Source: Leptodontidium sp. MPI-SDFR-AT-0119 (lineage: Eukaryota > Ascomycota > Leotiomycetes > Helotiales > Leptodontidiaceae). Taken from it: a stretch of 64,000 nucleotides of DNA. Under the pieces are notes generated by a model. The model saw only the letters and a list, made by a program, of their open reading frames with translations. It was not told the DNA's origin and made no database searches. The stretch spans positions 2,418,001-2,482,000 of the forward strand of contig JAHLEZ010000003.1 of assembly GCA_020726505.1 (NCBI GenBank). The letters run 5' to 3'. The translations under genes and the position numbers were made by a program. Position 1 is the stretch's first letter. Each line of letters starts with the position of its first letter. Positions 1-12,900 of this stretch are shown in pieces.

Positions 1-300
1 TTCTTGTCTCGGTTGCGTGAGATTTTTGGGATTCTTGGTGAGGAGGGAGATTTTAGGTTCTTCGTTACGGGGGAGGAGGGCAATGAAGGGGGATTAGGAG
101 TGGATTCTAAGAGCTTGCGTGTACAGAGAAGGAGGATTGAGGAGAGTGATTTGGAAGATGCGTTAGGGGAGAGTGAGCGGAGGGAGGGGACTGTGGTGTA
201 TGTTTGTGGTGTGCCCGGAATGACGGATCGATTTGTTGAGTTAGCTGGGAAAGCAGAGGGGATGGATGAAAAGAGAGTTTTGAGCGAGAAGTGGTGGTGA
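1..300 (+). CDS. OXNAD1-like ferredoxin/NAD oxidoreductase, C-terminal fragment
   Basis: Only the last 99 codons lie in the window; the reading frame is open through the left edge and ends at TGA 298-300. The C-terminus reads VYVCGVPGMTDRFVELAGK and closes with VLSEKWW. This is the typical NAD-binding end of the ferredoxin-reductase-like oxidoreductase NAD-binding domain family (OXNAD1 type), in which the C-G-P-P-G-M motif contacts the nicotinamide nucleotide and the protein ends in a Lys-Trp-Trp-like tail. Here the motif is CGVPGM, a mild variant. The likely role is a small flavin-dependent oxidoreductase, possibly mitochondrial, but the FAD-binding half cannot be seen, so substrate and localisation are unknown. 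The assignment rests on the C-terminal motif only. Confidence 0.75.
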   Translation, partial: FLSRLREIFGILGEEGDFRFFVTGEEGNEGGLGVDSKSLRVQRRRIEESDLEDALGESERREGTVVYVCGVPGMTDRFVELAGKAEGMDEKRVLSEKWW

Positions 301-529
301 TGCTGTAGGTGAGCTCGAGTTAACCCGAATTTTCATTGAGACTGATTTCATTCTGATAAAATCTACGTACCAGGTCTATGTACTTAGATGCTAGTCTATC
401 CATCTATCTCGGTAAGCATTACACCCAAAAGTCACTTTTCATCTCAAGCTCATGAAATACACCTCAACTCCAGCGCAAAATCCAATCAAAAGTCTCTTTG
501 TCCTCCGCTCTCGCAAGCAAGAAAAGTCC

Positions 530-1615
530 CTAAACCTCACTCCTCCGCCTCCTCAACGGCACTGGACTCCCTGTCCGACTCTTCGCCCTTCTCAACCTCA
601 ACCTCTCAAACTCCGCCTCCCTTTCCCTTTCCCTCTGCATCTCCATCTCCAAACCCCACTCCCCATCAGCAGCAGCAGCACCCTTATCAACACCATAATC
701 CGCAACCTCTCTCCTCAACCCCATTCCAACCGCTCCGCCTCTAGATCTCACACTACTAAAACTATTACTTCTTCCATGTCCATTCCCATTCCCATTCCCA
801 TACCCAAGACTTACACCAGCAGGCACACTCGCACTAAAACTCTGCCTCCGTCCCGCAACCTGCCCTTTCACTCCTGCGCCAACACCAACCTGACCCAAAC
901 TACCCCTCCTCCCATGCAACGGCCTCCTCAACTCCGGCAGAGCCCTAACCCCCCTCTCCTCCTCCTCTCCCTCAAGAGCAAAAGCGTCAGCATCCCACTC
1001 CACCATCTCACCCGTTCCCTTTCCCCCCTTATTTGATAAACCACCTTTCTCCCCCGAGCCTCCCATGGAACCTAACCTCTTTCCACCTCTCGTGTACCAG
1101 CAACTCAGCGGCAGGAGCACAAACGCGAAGAAAGCACCCTCTTTGATAGACTTCCCGCGCGAGCGGCGTGTAGTTTTGGGTTTGGGTTGGGGTTTGGAAG
1201 GGTAGTTTAGCGAGCTAGAAGTTGTGGAGGTGGAGGTTGTGGGTGAGTATGCTGGGAGACGGTTGGCCGGGTGGATGTCTTCTAGTTTGAGGATTGAGCG
1301 GGGTGTTGTAGGCGCAGTAAGGGCTGGTGCTGGCGCTGGGAGGAGTTTAGCTGATGTTGAGACTGAGGCTGACGTTGGGGTTGATCTTGTGATGGCAGTG
1401 AGAGGTGTTGAAGTAGGTTTGGAGAGAATCGTAGGTGCGAGTGTAGGTATTGGGTGTGAATAGTTCTGTGTCAGTGTTGGAGTTGGTTTCCATAGTCCTG
1501 AGGCGGCGAGATGGACGGGTCGTGGTGCGAGTGCTGTTGTGGATGTTGAGGATGTGGGGGAGGGTGGTGCGGTGTTGACCGCTGGTTGGAAAGGGGGTTG
1601 TGCTACGGCTGCCAT
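530..1615 (-). CDS. hypothetical low-complexity protein with one possible membrane segment
   Basis: A single open frame of 361 codons runs on the minus strand from ATG 1615 to the stop at 530. The start sits in a good context (AAAATGG). Residues 1-150 are rich in Pro, Thr and Ser. A short conserved-looking stretch reads SILKLEDIHPANRLPAYSP. Around residue 165 lies a hydrophobic stretch (GAFFAFVLLPLSCWYTRGGK) that could be one membrane helix. The C-terminal half is basic, Gly/Arg/Ser-rich, with a Gly-Asn repeat encoded by a hexamer microsatellite and an acidic-basic run near the end. I do not recognise a domain. The length of the open frame, start context and strand-specific composition support a real gene, but such GC-rich simple sequence can also give chance open frames. 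Confidence 0.55.
   Translation of the reverse strand: MAAVAQPPFQPAVNTAPPSPTSSTSTTALAPRPVHLAASGLWKPTPTLTQNYSHPIPTLAPTILSKPTSTPLTAITRSTPTSASVSTSAKLLPAPAPALTAPTTPRSILKLEDIHPANRLPAYSPTTSTSTTSSSLNYPSKPQPKPKTTRRSRGKSIKEGAFFAFVLLPLSCWYTRGGKRLGSMGGSGEKGGLSNKGGKGTGEMVEWDADAFALEGEEEERGVRALPELRRPLHGRRGSLGQVGVGAGVKGQVAGRRQSFSASVPAGVSLGYGNGNGNGHGRSNSFSSVRSRGGAVGMGLRREVADYGVDKGAAAADGEWGLEMEMQREREREAEFERLRLRRAKSRTGSPVPLRRRRSEV
778..810. repeat. CATTCC hexamer microsatellite
   Basis: About five near-perfect copies of cattcc lie head to tail. On the minus strand they encode the Gly-Asn repeat of the overlapping hypothetical protein. Because the unit is 6 bp, length changes would keep the frame. Confidence 0.8.
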
Positions 1616-4600
1616 TTTGTTGATATTGTCTTTTATCGTACTTTTGTTCTGGTAGTGCTCCTGGGTTCAGATTTGAATTTGATCTGGTCTGGAATATGAA
1701 TGTGGAGTTGAAGATATATTTCTCCAAATTCCGTCTGATGTCCTCGATGTTGTTGTCCGGGCCGTGTCCCAATACCCTCATCAGAGAGTTCGCAAGATTG
1801 AGCCCTGATCTTTCGTCCCTTCTATGGTTGATGTTTCTTTCTCAAAATCAAAGTCGTCTGTCAATCATTTCATTCAAACACTGAAGCATCAAGCATATCA
1901 ACAATTGAAAAGTTCACCCCTCTCAAGACGACACACTCAAGACTTCTTATACCTATACCACCCCTCCTTTAAGGCCAACCAACCCCTCCTCGTCTGCCCC
2001 TCTCTCTGATGTCGTAGTCGTATCGTATCAAACCTCATCATGATCCAACCTCCCTCAGCCACCCTTCCGAACCAAGGAGGACCCTTCCCAACCAACCCAC
2101 ATCGGAAGTCTTCAACCCTCTCATCCCTACCTCACAACGCAAAAGGATGAAAGAAACACAGCCTCTATCTAAAAAACACACACGCACACAATGTACAGTT
2201 CAGTTCAGCAGGTCGAAAATGACATCACCGTTTCAAAACACCGCAGATCCGGGGTCCAGTCTCACCAAGCCCTCGCTACGACCTCCCTGCCTCACCACGG
2301 ACAATATCCACAGAATAGACTTCGACCCTTCCTTCACTCACTCAATCTTTCTCCCTTCCCTTCTCTGTCCGTCTGAGTGTGAGAGGTGGAGCGATGGTGA
2401 TACACCGCTTGATGTGTGTAGATCGTGCTGGGCTAGAGATGAAAGTCTGAGGTGGAAGGATATGATAGGAAAGGGGAGGAGAGAGAGGAGATTCCTCGGA
2501 TGATGTCTCGTCTCATGTCTAGTCTCTGGGGCCGACTCACCGATTCTTCAGGTGATGGGAAGGTCCTGGTTGAGGCTCTCCCTTTCTCGTGAGTATTAGC
2601 ACTGCACTGTGTTGCATTGCATTGAATTGCCCGTACAAAATATCAGATGCATTGCCGTATTCTTGTTGAACACTTGCTAGAACAATCGAAAGTGTACCGG
2701 ATACCGAAGTGCAATGTGCGAGGTGTTCGGTTTGGTGGCAATGCCCTCACTCGTATTCCTCCTTGATTTTGATAGCAGCGTTAAGTTGATGATATCGGTA
2801 CACATCGTCATCTAATCATAATCAATCGTCACTTGACTGACGCCAACAAGTAGATTCACAGACTTTCCCTATCCCACTAACGCGATGGCGCAATCCCTTT
2901 CCTTCATCTGATCTTCCCATCTCATCCCTGGATTCCTACCTCACAAAACGGGGAATATTGACGTGTCACTTACCCCATCAATAGTATCACCATTAAGCTT
3001 CCTTATCCACTTTTACATCCAGCCTCCTCCCTTTCAGTAAGATTACTTCTAAAAAGGACAATAAAAGCGGTCAGGAAACGGAAATAACCACCAATCCATC
3101 ACCAACCAAAGCAAAAACCCATCCCTAGAAACACACAATACTCCACACTCCATAGATAGTTAACCAACGTCGAGCACCAAACCACCACATAAATATAAAA
3201 CAACCATACTCTCGCTTCCCACCCGCGTCACTGTACGACATCATGCAAAACACACATCCACGGGGGGGGGGGGGGGGGAATCAATAACTGGTACTGTAGA
3301 CGCGCCAGCGGCGCCACCCAAGCCAAACCATAGTTACCCGACCAAACCTCACACGCTGTACACGAGATGAGGTATCCCATGCGTGCATGCATGCTTGCAT
3401 AACGCTGGTTTCGCTATATCCGAGTTCGCCGTCAAAACCGCCACTTCGTAGAAGGATACACCCTGCTGTCGCTTCGCTGGATGTGTATGACTTGGCAACG
3501 GTGGGCTGGCTGTCTAGGAACATCGCTATAAGAGAAGAGAGATATAGGATAGAAAAGGGTAGGAAGGGAAAACATTGCAAAATGTAAAGTCGAGAGGAGG
3601 AAGAGCCTGGGAATCTCATATCGTATGCGCGACTGGCGCTGTCTGTTCTACGGTATGTTGTGTTGTGTGTTGTGTTGGCACTGCACTTTACGCAGGGTGT
3701 TGTGCAAGGAAAGAATGTTGCATTAAGGAAGCAAGGAAATAATAGGTGATCAACTCGATAGAACGAACGATCGAATCGTCCGGGCTTTCCCAGGTTCTTG
3801 CGGTACTACACTATATTAGTACTGCACTGCACTGTATAAGAAGTGAAAGGGGATCTCCCTGCCATGAGGCGAAGGAAAACAAACCCCAATTTCAATCCAA
3901 AGTAAAGTCGAGGAGGCTGGATTGGGACTGGAGACAGCGGAGAGAAAAGCTGTACTCGACTCTGGGTTTGCAAATTGGCTGGGTGATCAATTGAAATGAG
4001 CGGTGTATTGTACGTAAAGTGTTCCTTCCTTGACACCGTCCGTCTATCGGTGGATGAGATGGTAGAGTCGGAAGAGGGACGAATGGAAAATAAAAACCCG
4101 AGAGCCTCGTGCGATGTTATGCCCACCACTCTGCTTCACTTGAAGTCCGGTCGTCAAAGAAGAGGAAGATGGATGGCGCTAAAAAGAGACTAGTAAGCTT
4201 CTCACAGCAAGAAAGACCCGAGACACCATAAACGCAAGGTAGTAAGGTAATATAATTTATTCATCCTAACATATATTCTTTCCCACACATTTCCCTCATC
4301 GTGTCAAACATGCAAGCTAATATGATGTACCGTAGATAGCCAAAGATGACCGATCACATCGCAAAGATAACGACACGAATCGTTTCATATGCTACTGCAA
4401 CCATACTGAACGCCGATTAGATTCCCAATCCTTCCTTTCCAATTGCTTGCATTTCCCTTATCCGTGTCCTTGGATGCCGAATTATACGCCGAAGTGATAC
4501 GCTGAAACGTAATACTGTATTGTTGTTCCCCTGGTCGGGGATTTGTGTCTACTGTGCAACTACACACATGGTTGTAGGCGTTCTGGAAGGTGGTGATCGT

Positions 4601-4724
4601 TCCATGGTTTTTGAGCCATCGTGCATTGGCAGCCGGAAGTTGGTGATGACCGAGCAGGACTCTTTTTAAATCCCCAACTTGGCCTACCCTCTGCTAGTGC
4701 TGATAACTTCTCGACTCGACGGTT
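1616..4724. other. 3.1-kb region without a supported gene
   Basis: Open frames here are short, lack recognisable motifs and overlap each other. 1620-2120 is CT-rich on the plus strand. The 2147-2503 frame has no domain and biased composition. A 17-G run lies at 3262-3278. The stretch contains the upstream region of the leftward hypothetical gene and the 3' flank of the leftward Zn2Cys6 gene. A non-coding transcript is possible but nothing in the sequence proves one. Confidence 0.5.
3262..3278 (+). repeat. poly-G tract, 17 bases
   Basis: An uninterrupted run of 17 G follows a cacatccac context in non-coding DNA. Such tracts are length-unstable and difficult to sequence, so the exact count should be treated with caution. 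G-runs of this length can also fold into quadruplex structures. Confidence 0.9.
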
Positions 4725-6907
4725 TCATCGAAATGTCATGTCACCACCACCTCCAACCATATCTACACTCCCACCACTGTTCGCTCTTTGTAGATGCTGA
4801 AATTGGTCTGGCACACTCCGCGGTATTTGCATGCCGAAACTGCCACCGCTGTTTTGGCGTAATGGTGGCCGTCTCACCGGATCCATCCCATTCGCCATCA
4901 TTGGTTGTCTGTGTTGGCTTAGCAGTCCCATGGTACCTTCAAACTCCCGCTTGAAGTCAAGAGGCCTTCCGCCACCACCCACGCCCTCTCCAAAATTTCC
5001 TGCGTGGTTATGAAGGCCCACATTATTTCCTATCCTGGGCGCGTTCATGTCCGGAAACCCTCCATACTCTCCAAGACCAGCGTATTCCATAGGACTTTGA
5101 ATAACCGAAGGACTTGTGAAGGAGGTGCCATCACTGTTCTCATTGATGGGCGAACCTAGCTCCTCGATTCTCCTGTCGTATTGTGGCATGCCAGCGATAG
5201 AATTTCCATTGAAGTCAGTGTCGGGCTCCATCTTGAATTCACCTCCGCTGGTGCCATTTCCATTGTAGCCTGGGAAATTCGATGCAACCCCAATACCAGC
5301 ATTACCGAAACCATCAAAGATATCGACATCAGCACACATATTTGCTGGTGTGTCTGGTACGGTTTGAAGCATCGGGTTGACAAGCTTTGGTAGGACATCA
5401 TTGACCTTGGCGAGAAGAAGAGGGAGGAAACGATGGTCGCCATTGCGTAGAACGGAGAGAAGGGTCATGAAATCGTGGAGATAGTCACGGGGCCCAAGTT
5501 GGAACGGGTCTGGGTTTGGTGGAAGAAGGGAAAGAACGTCAGTTAGAGAGCAGGCGACATCGAAGAGTTTCTCGATCTATGCATGTCAGTAGAGATACAA
5601 GAAATTATGAGTTGGAACATACAAGTCCGATGCCGTGAACTTCCATGCTCTGCTGAGAGAATTGAGAAGTCATTCCGATTAGATCTCGAGCGATGTCAAC
5701 TGGATATTGGAAGGTCATGCTTGGGTCGCCATTGCCGGAACTTAAGCATCCATTCTGGATGCTCAATTGCCAAACCATGGTTCGTAACCATTGCTGACTG
5801 GTCCTTAGATCGGCGGTCTGGTTCTCTGTGGAGTTGAGATACGTAGGTAGGGCATCGTTAAGTTGTTTCTGAAGAGCAGACAGATACGCTGGAGAGCAGT
5901 CTGTTCTGGTCTTGTTCCAGAGAGCAACAAATCCTTCATCAAAGGGTCGGAAGAGATTGACGAGATGAATAAATCCGTTCAAGTGATGAGCCTGTGCATC
6001 GGTTGGATCATCGGTCTGAGTTGGAAGGGTGATGGTCGCTTGTAATGAAAGGGGTCGGTGGCGCTGGAGTGCATACGCTCTGTTTCCAGGTTAGAATGCA
6101 CCTGCAGGCCAAAAACTCTTGATCTTACCTTTCCGTCACGAAGAGAAGCCAGTAGAGTCTTCGTCTCCTTGATGATTCAACGACATCGAACTGCACGTAT
6201 GTATCTTCCTTCTGCATGTTCAAGATATGTGCCAAAGTCGTCGCCTCTCTCAGATGGAACCAGGCCTTATTGTGCAAATCCAGACCAAAATAACAACCGA
6301 ACAAGAAGAAACTGGTGACCAGACTATTTAACGTCGGGGTCTCTAGATGGTCGTAAGATTTCCGGACTCTCAGTGTCTCCTCCATCAACAAGTTCCCTGA
6401 TATGAGGTTGGCACCGGGGAGACTATCGAGACCGAGTGGATCGCCTGGTATTCCCATTCCTGGTTGAATCATCATGAAGGCGCATAACGATGTCAACAGA
6501 CAGTACGTGTCGACGTTTTGATCCGCGTACATCGCTTGTTGTTCGAGTCGTCCGCGGTGAAGAATGGGGAGGGTGGGATACATATTCGCGAAGAAAAATT
6601 CAATACAATCCTTAATCATGTCGTTCGTGAGGAGGCCAGGAGTCGGAGTGAGTGTCGGACTACATGGCGGACTACTGATTCCATTCAGTCGGTTCGCTAC
6701 TTTCGAGGAGAGGGTGCTCTGTCGTTGTGTTTCTCGTAGTTCGCTGATGACCTTTGCTCGCGACCCCTTAGGCCCCTTTTTCTGCGGGATGGCGTGGTAA
6801 GTACATGATAATTGGGCTGAGGAACAATTGCGACACGGATTGATGCCATCACATTTGACTTTTCGACGATGGCATGCGTCGCAAGCCCGCTTGACTGAGG
6901 AAGACAT
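4725..6907 (-). CDS. Zn2Cys6 transcription factor with fungal middle-homology region
   Basis: Three exons join in frame: 6907-6129, 5576-4725 and, between them, 6079-5623. Introns are 49 and 46 bp with GTAAG/CAG and GTATG/TAG ends. The product is 695 residues. The binuclear zinc cluster is at the N-terminus with Cys at 9, 12, 19, 25, 28 and 35 in the usual C-x2-C-x6-C-x5-C-x2-C-x6-C spacing, followed by a basic linker (KKGPKGSRAK). A fungal-specific middle-homology domain follows (roughly residues 115-350), with the usual RRRRLYWLLFVTER motif broken by intron 1 and continuing AYALQRHRPL. The C-terminal 200 residues are Gly/Asn/Met-rich and probably an activation region. An ATG at 6991 is in frame 28 codons upstream; I prefer 6907 because the zinc cluster begins nine residues later. 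It acts as a nuclear DNA-binding regulator; the target pathway cannot be read from the sequence. The AmyR/Rgt1/Mal-type sugar regulators are possible relatives. Confidence 0.9.
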
Positions 6908-9900
6908 GGCGGGCGATGGGTGAGGAGGGTGAAGAATCGTCGCGGTTGGACCCGGAGGCACGATCGACTTGACTGACTCGATTCGATTCAACGACTCGAC
7001 TCAACGCGACGGAACGTTGTATGTCAGTAGTTCGAGGCGATAGCGACGACGGAGAAGCAGTCCTCGATTGATTAAAGGTTGATTGATCTGCTTCAACGGT
7101 CTTGAGTATGGGGTAGTAGTGGAGTGTGGGTGGTGGTGTTCAGCGTGGAGACTGGAGTTATTCGGTCCGTATTTGAAGGAATGGCGGAGACGGGACGCTC
7201 ATTTCCAGAAGTGCGGGGGTCGAGGAATAGGAGTGAGCAGGCCTGTGTTATTGGGCCACCAGTGCCAGGGACGGGCGCAGACTCGCAGAGATGTTTCGGG
7301 GGGGCAGGATGTGATGCGAGAGGATGGGAAAGGGGAGGATATAATGTTTAGGTAGTGAGTGAGTGGTGTTGTGGGTGCAGGCGGGTGAGGAGATTTGATG
7401 AAGAAGAGGTTGTAGAGAAATGTGGATCGAGTGATGGAAAGGAGGGAAGGGGACCTGGGGGCGATGGGAGAGGAGAGAGAAAGATTCGCCAAGAGAGCAG
7501 TGAGTGAGTGCCTGACCAGGCCAGAGGGACGAGGAAAGGACAGCGACGGCAGCGCAGAGACGACGAAAGGGGACGAGGACAGGACGAGGCGATTTCCACT
7601 TTGGAGTTAGACCAGAACTTGGGCTGACCAACTGGCCACTGACAGCGAGGGCTGAGCCACCAGTCCATTCATTCATTACACTACATTATTACATTTTCAA
7701 TAGTAAATAATGTATAGAGTGCCACACTCAAACTCGATGTATTTACTTGCTTGACATAGTAATGCCAATCTCTCAGGTACGGACATATTTAGGTCCCTCA
7801 ACGTGACAAGCACCTTTCCTTTCAACCTTCTAGGGCTCCTCCCAGAACCACGGATGGACGGCAACTGGCGGGAACACCAGCCTGGCGTGCCAGCATTGAA
7901 TGAACCACGGAACGAGGAAGAACCAGTCGATCATAGAACAATCATAGAACACTAATGATTCAACCGGGTGCGATACAGCCGACACGATGATTCAAAACAC
8001 CAGCAGGCTCTAAATAGAGTGACGTTTAGAGAGCCGACGATGGAAGGAAAGGAAATGCACTGGAAACAAACGACTCTCAGCAGCCCCCAGAATAATTGAA
8101 GCAACCGGGCCCTCAATAAATCCCACGGTATTGAAACCCGGCAGTCGAATTTCGGACGTAAGGTAAGCATTGTGCTGTGCTATACTGTCCGTTCTTATTA
8201 ATACTGTACTCATATGTAGATGTGAAGAACCTCAGGTAATGGATGATTTGGCAGACCCTGTGGCCAACAACACCACATCCACATCCCTTGAATGCCTGAT
8301 TTGGGAAACCGAGTCGCCCTGTAACGTAACGTAGCAGCCAGGCAGCGTCCCTTGCCTGCTCTGCTTCGCCTTGCCTCGTCCACCAGTTGTGTAAGCAGCC
8401 TCATCGCATCGAGCTGGCTGAGGGAGGGATGCTGGTTACATACTTGCTGCTGCTTGCTGCGGTACCTCCAACTCCTGCTCCAGCTTGCATTAACGATGCA
8501 TTTCAGCCATCAGGTCGTGCGTCCTTTGTCCATACAACAGTAGTAACTTTGTAATGACAATAATAATAGGCGAAGGATCCCCCTCCCCCTTTAAATCCTC
8601 AAGACACTGGTGAGAAGAGATTTCCGATATCTGAAGGGCCATATGTTTCTATCCCAGGATAGACCATGGTGCGTTCGAATCTACTAGTTCTATGGCGTTT
8701 GCCTCCCTCACGACAAATCAATCACTCCTTTCTCGTCCGTCCTTTCTCTTCCATCAGCCCAGTCTGCACGCAACAAGTACCGTAATATACTGGAAGTAAG
8801 CACCACAATAACCGTACCACCAGCAACTCTCCACTCCGCTCTTCTGCTTCTGCTTCTCCCTCGCACAACAGTCGCTCACGACACCTGGTCCGCAGTGCGC
8901 AGCAGCAGAACACAACCACAACCTGGTGCAGAAGCCAAATGCCGATGCTAATCTCTCTGCCCTCGGAACTTGCCAGACGGATGAGAGACTATCCCCAGCC
9001 ACCTCCAGCACCGATTCGTGAAGTTCCCACTCTTCCACCTCCTCCAGCCAACCGGAGACGCCTTCAAATTTCCACACTACGCTACGTCCATTCTAGACAA
9101 AGTCGATCTGTAAGAATGACGCCCCGCAGAAAGACTTGGCAATCCAATAGATTCCTTCTTCGAGTCTTCCATCATGCTTCTGGCGCTGGTGCTTTTCAAG
9201 CCACGAGGGAAGGGAAGGGAGGAAGGGAGAGGAGAGGAGAGGATGACAGGAACTACTGTATGGATATCCCGGCATTTTAAGTTTTTTTCTCACTCTCTTT
9301 TTGAAGAAGATCTTTCTTTCTAGATGTCATCTCATCTCTCCTGACATCAACTAAAGGCAAAAGTGCAAACTAAGGTACACACAGGGAAACTCTTAACGGC
9401 TCACCTGGATCTATCCCGTTGAGCAGCAGCAGCTGTACCCATACAGTACCATACGCCCGCACAGTATGTAAAGTGCAGGGCAGTCCTTCCGGTACTTGGT
9501 GCGACGGTACTTCCTCCCTCACCGACCAGCCAGCTACGGTGTGATGGCTTGTACGATGTACATGCAGGCTCGTACACCTATCCTTTTCTTGCCCTGCCAT
9601 CCACCATCACTCCCTAGGTACGTACGCTGGGCTTGCTCGATCTATGGCATGATTTGTCCATTCCTTTCCTTGAAATGGTCAGCTAGTCAGTCAGTCAGTC
9701 AATCAATCAATCAGTCCAGTTGCCACAGATGTCCGAATAACCGACGATTGAAGCTTATCCTCCCCGGCTCGCCTGCTCTTAGAGGGCACAACAAGCGTAG
9801 CCCTCCTGCTTACACATCAAGGAGCACACCATCATCATCTGGTCTACGACATGATATGGAATCAAAGACGTCAGGCCACGAAAGCTCCCAATCGGAGGGT

Positions 9901-12900
9901 ACCAATCGCCGAATCAAAGCACCTTCTTGTTATTCTATCATCACGATATAGTCATGTGACTATACATACACCTGGGCATCATGCATGCCCCGTCCTAATG
10001 CGGGCAAGTGTTCGAGTTCTGGTGACAGGGGCAGAGCAGAGAAGGACCGAAGTCACCAGCATGAAAATGCGGAGATGATACTGAAAGTGTGGAGGTGCAC
10101 GGTGACGACGCTTGATTTGACTTTGCGCTTGTCCTTTAGTTTGATAAGTCTGGGGAAGTGATGGGTGAAGAGGGTTGCAAGTGGGCCGCTGAGGCAGGTA
10201 TCTGTCAAACTGTCAAAGATGGCCGGGTCTGGCGGTCTGTGTTCATATGCATCTCAAGCGAGTTGGCATATCGCAAAGGCAACTTGAATGTTGAGTGGGA
10301 AAGACGCCTTTTTTTTTCTCTGAATGTACGTTGCTTCTTGTTCATTTCAGCTGCATTTTTATTTTCTTTTCAGGCACTCTGAGCCTTTCCGGCTACAACA
10401 AAGAGCGTCAGTCGACGTTCTGAGCACATTTTCAACGCTATCACAGTCCCAAACTTTCACTTACCAAGTCACTTTGCATTTGATTCTTGCGGGGAAACCT
10501 TCAACTGGATGTTCCCCGTTGTCAAAAGTACCTGCAGCACATCTTGAACATGCCAGTAGGTATTTTCTGCACATCACCATGGCATCCACAATACAACCGA
10601 GATCCGTCCCATCCCACACCTCCAGCCTTAACCATCCCTGTCTGTCTTCCGAACCGACCACACCTTCCCCAGAAGCGAAGACAATATCAGGATCCAAAAA
10701 CCTTATCCCATACCTCTACCATGGATATTTATTTCCATAGATGGTCTCCACGTGGGGTACCAGACCATACAACCCCGCCTCGTCCTCATTCCCAACTTTA
10801 ATCACGCAAACATCAGATGTCAACCTCTACCAACTCCTGCATCAACACCCAAACGGACCGATATACCATGTGCAATTCGTGCCTGATCGACAACCGGTTG
10901 CTCCCATGGCGTCCACAACTCGCTTGCTTCCGGTGTCTGAACTGTACCTCTAGACGTCCTTCCAAGGCTTCAAAGAGAAAGCTCTCCGGAGTACATCTCA
11001 AAATGGAGATTCTAGGCTCACATCCAAGATCTTCACTTTGACTTTATGATTAGCAGAGCTTGTTCTGCATCTTACATTGGTATTGAAGCCACGGAATGAA
11101 GCAGGAGGTTTGAAGACGGGCCTTCTATTTCGCCGTATGCAAGACGAAGCAGCAGCTGTCTTAACGCCTCAAATGTGCTCAGTGCCACATCTTGCTCGCT
11201 TTCTCCATATTATTCTCTGCCTTTATCAGGCCTACCGTCAAGGTAGACAGAAATTAAAAAGGAGAAAGAAACAACGCTGATTGGTTTAGCTATAGCCAAG
11301 TAAATCGATGACGGTGGGAAAACTCAGAAGGGGCCTTACAGAGCTGATCCTACATCATTACCGACACAACAAGAGTAGTTGCTTCTTGCGAGGAGCTTGG
11401 GATGATGTGGTCCCGTGTTGGCATCGAAGGGATGTCTGCAACTGGATATCTATCTTTCGGCCAGACTCGGATGCAAAAGATGCCTCGGAAGCAGGAAATC
11501 GAACTTTCTTCATCTGGTCAACATCCCTCTCTCAGGAGAATCTCCTTCGTCGACCACATAGGCCAGAGAGCACTTAGAAGGGGGATTACATTCTTGTGCT
11601 ATATCAAGATAAGATGGCATAAGGAAATTTCCCACTTGCACTTCTGCTCATCCCATGCCAGGCAGCCAAACCTGAAGACATTGAAGAGCTTTTCCTTGGG
11701 ACACTGGTTAAGGTTAACAGCTTTCTCCATCTACATTTCCCTACCTACCTCCCGTCAATCTCATAGCCAGAGCAGAAATCTTACCTCCCTCATGCCTCGC
11801 AGACAAGTCGATCTATAAGGAACTCGCCTTTCTCCTCATCTCTAAACCTAGGGTTGGTGCAGTGGCATCACATCATTTCCTCTTCCGCGAAATCCTCTTC
11901 TCACTATCAACACCAGCAGACTTCTATTGAAGATCTCCTCTTCGCCTCAACATCGTCCCGTCGATTTTGGTATTGTTTCCACCTCCCACTCGTCCTCACA
12001 CCACACTGATTCTGCAGCCGAGATTTCCTTTATTCCTGCAATTCACGTCTTCGAGACCACTTCCCAGTATTCAAGACTTCAGACTCGTTTGGATATCGAG
12101 GACGCTGCACCCACGACTACCAAAATTCGGCAACACCGCCTCGTCCAGAACCGCACATCAGAAAGCCAGCATATCGGCAGATACTCGTCTTCTCGGGTGA
12201 GGATATGCATCGAGCTGAAGTCGCGGTGCGCTTCCACGTTCGTGCCGCTGTCATTTGCGAATCGCTTCGAATGATACTGGATAGTCTTGGATCTCAGTTT
12301 GATTCACCGTCCCCCTCTCCGCGCCGCGCATTATGGGTAGGAGAGGCACACAAGTCGCGAATTGACGATATCTCCCTTCTCTCTCTTGAGGGGTACTATC
12401 CGATGTTGCGGTATCGAACCGTGGTTGTGTAGCCCTCGTTCCTAGAAATATCGTCTTGTTCTTCGAATTGAACGAGGAATGGATGGAGGAATCGGGTCGC
12501 AACTCACCCAGAACACCACCCCTAGACCATGGACATCATCAAAAACAACGGAAAGAACGGAAGCTTATCTCTTGAACATCTGCTCGTACATCAACAATCT
12601 CGGACTCGCAATTCGTAGCTCGCAAACAAATTTGCCTTTCCGAGTTATGTTATGCGAATACGAAAAGAAAAATACCACCAAATATACTTCCCCTCTATTT
12701 CAACCTCTTGTCGCGTAAGATACAGTAGGTATCAAAACTTCCTTGGGATCATTCCGATCTTCCGGCTCATCACACTCTCATGGTCTGATATTTTGTCATG
12801 AGAATCTTGGTTGATGTGCCTCGTCGTACGTCTCCGAAACTGGAAGGCATAGCCACCCTCTGAGCCGCAACAATCCTGCACTTCACTCTGTTCGCCAAGA

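Noticed and set aside
2147..2503. 118-codon open frame
   Set aside because: No domain, start context or leader, and biased composition from CT-rich DNA; no splice partner seen.
8939..9280. 113-codon Pro/Arg-rich open frame
   Set aside because: Composition follows simple CT/GA-rich sequence, with an overlapping antisense frame of similar length; no recognisable motif.
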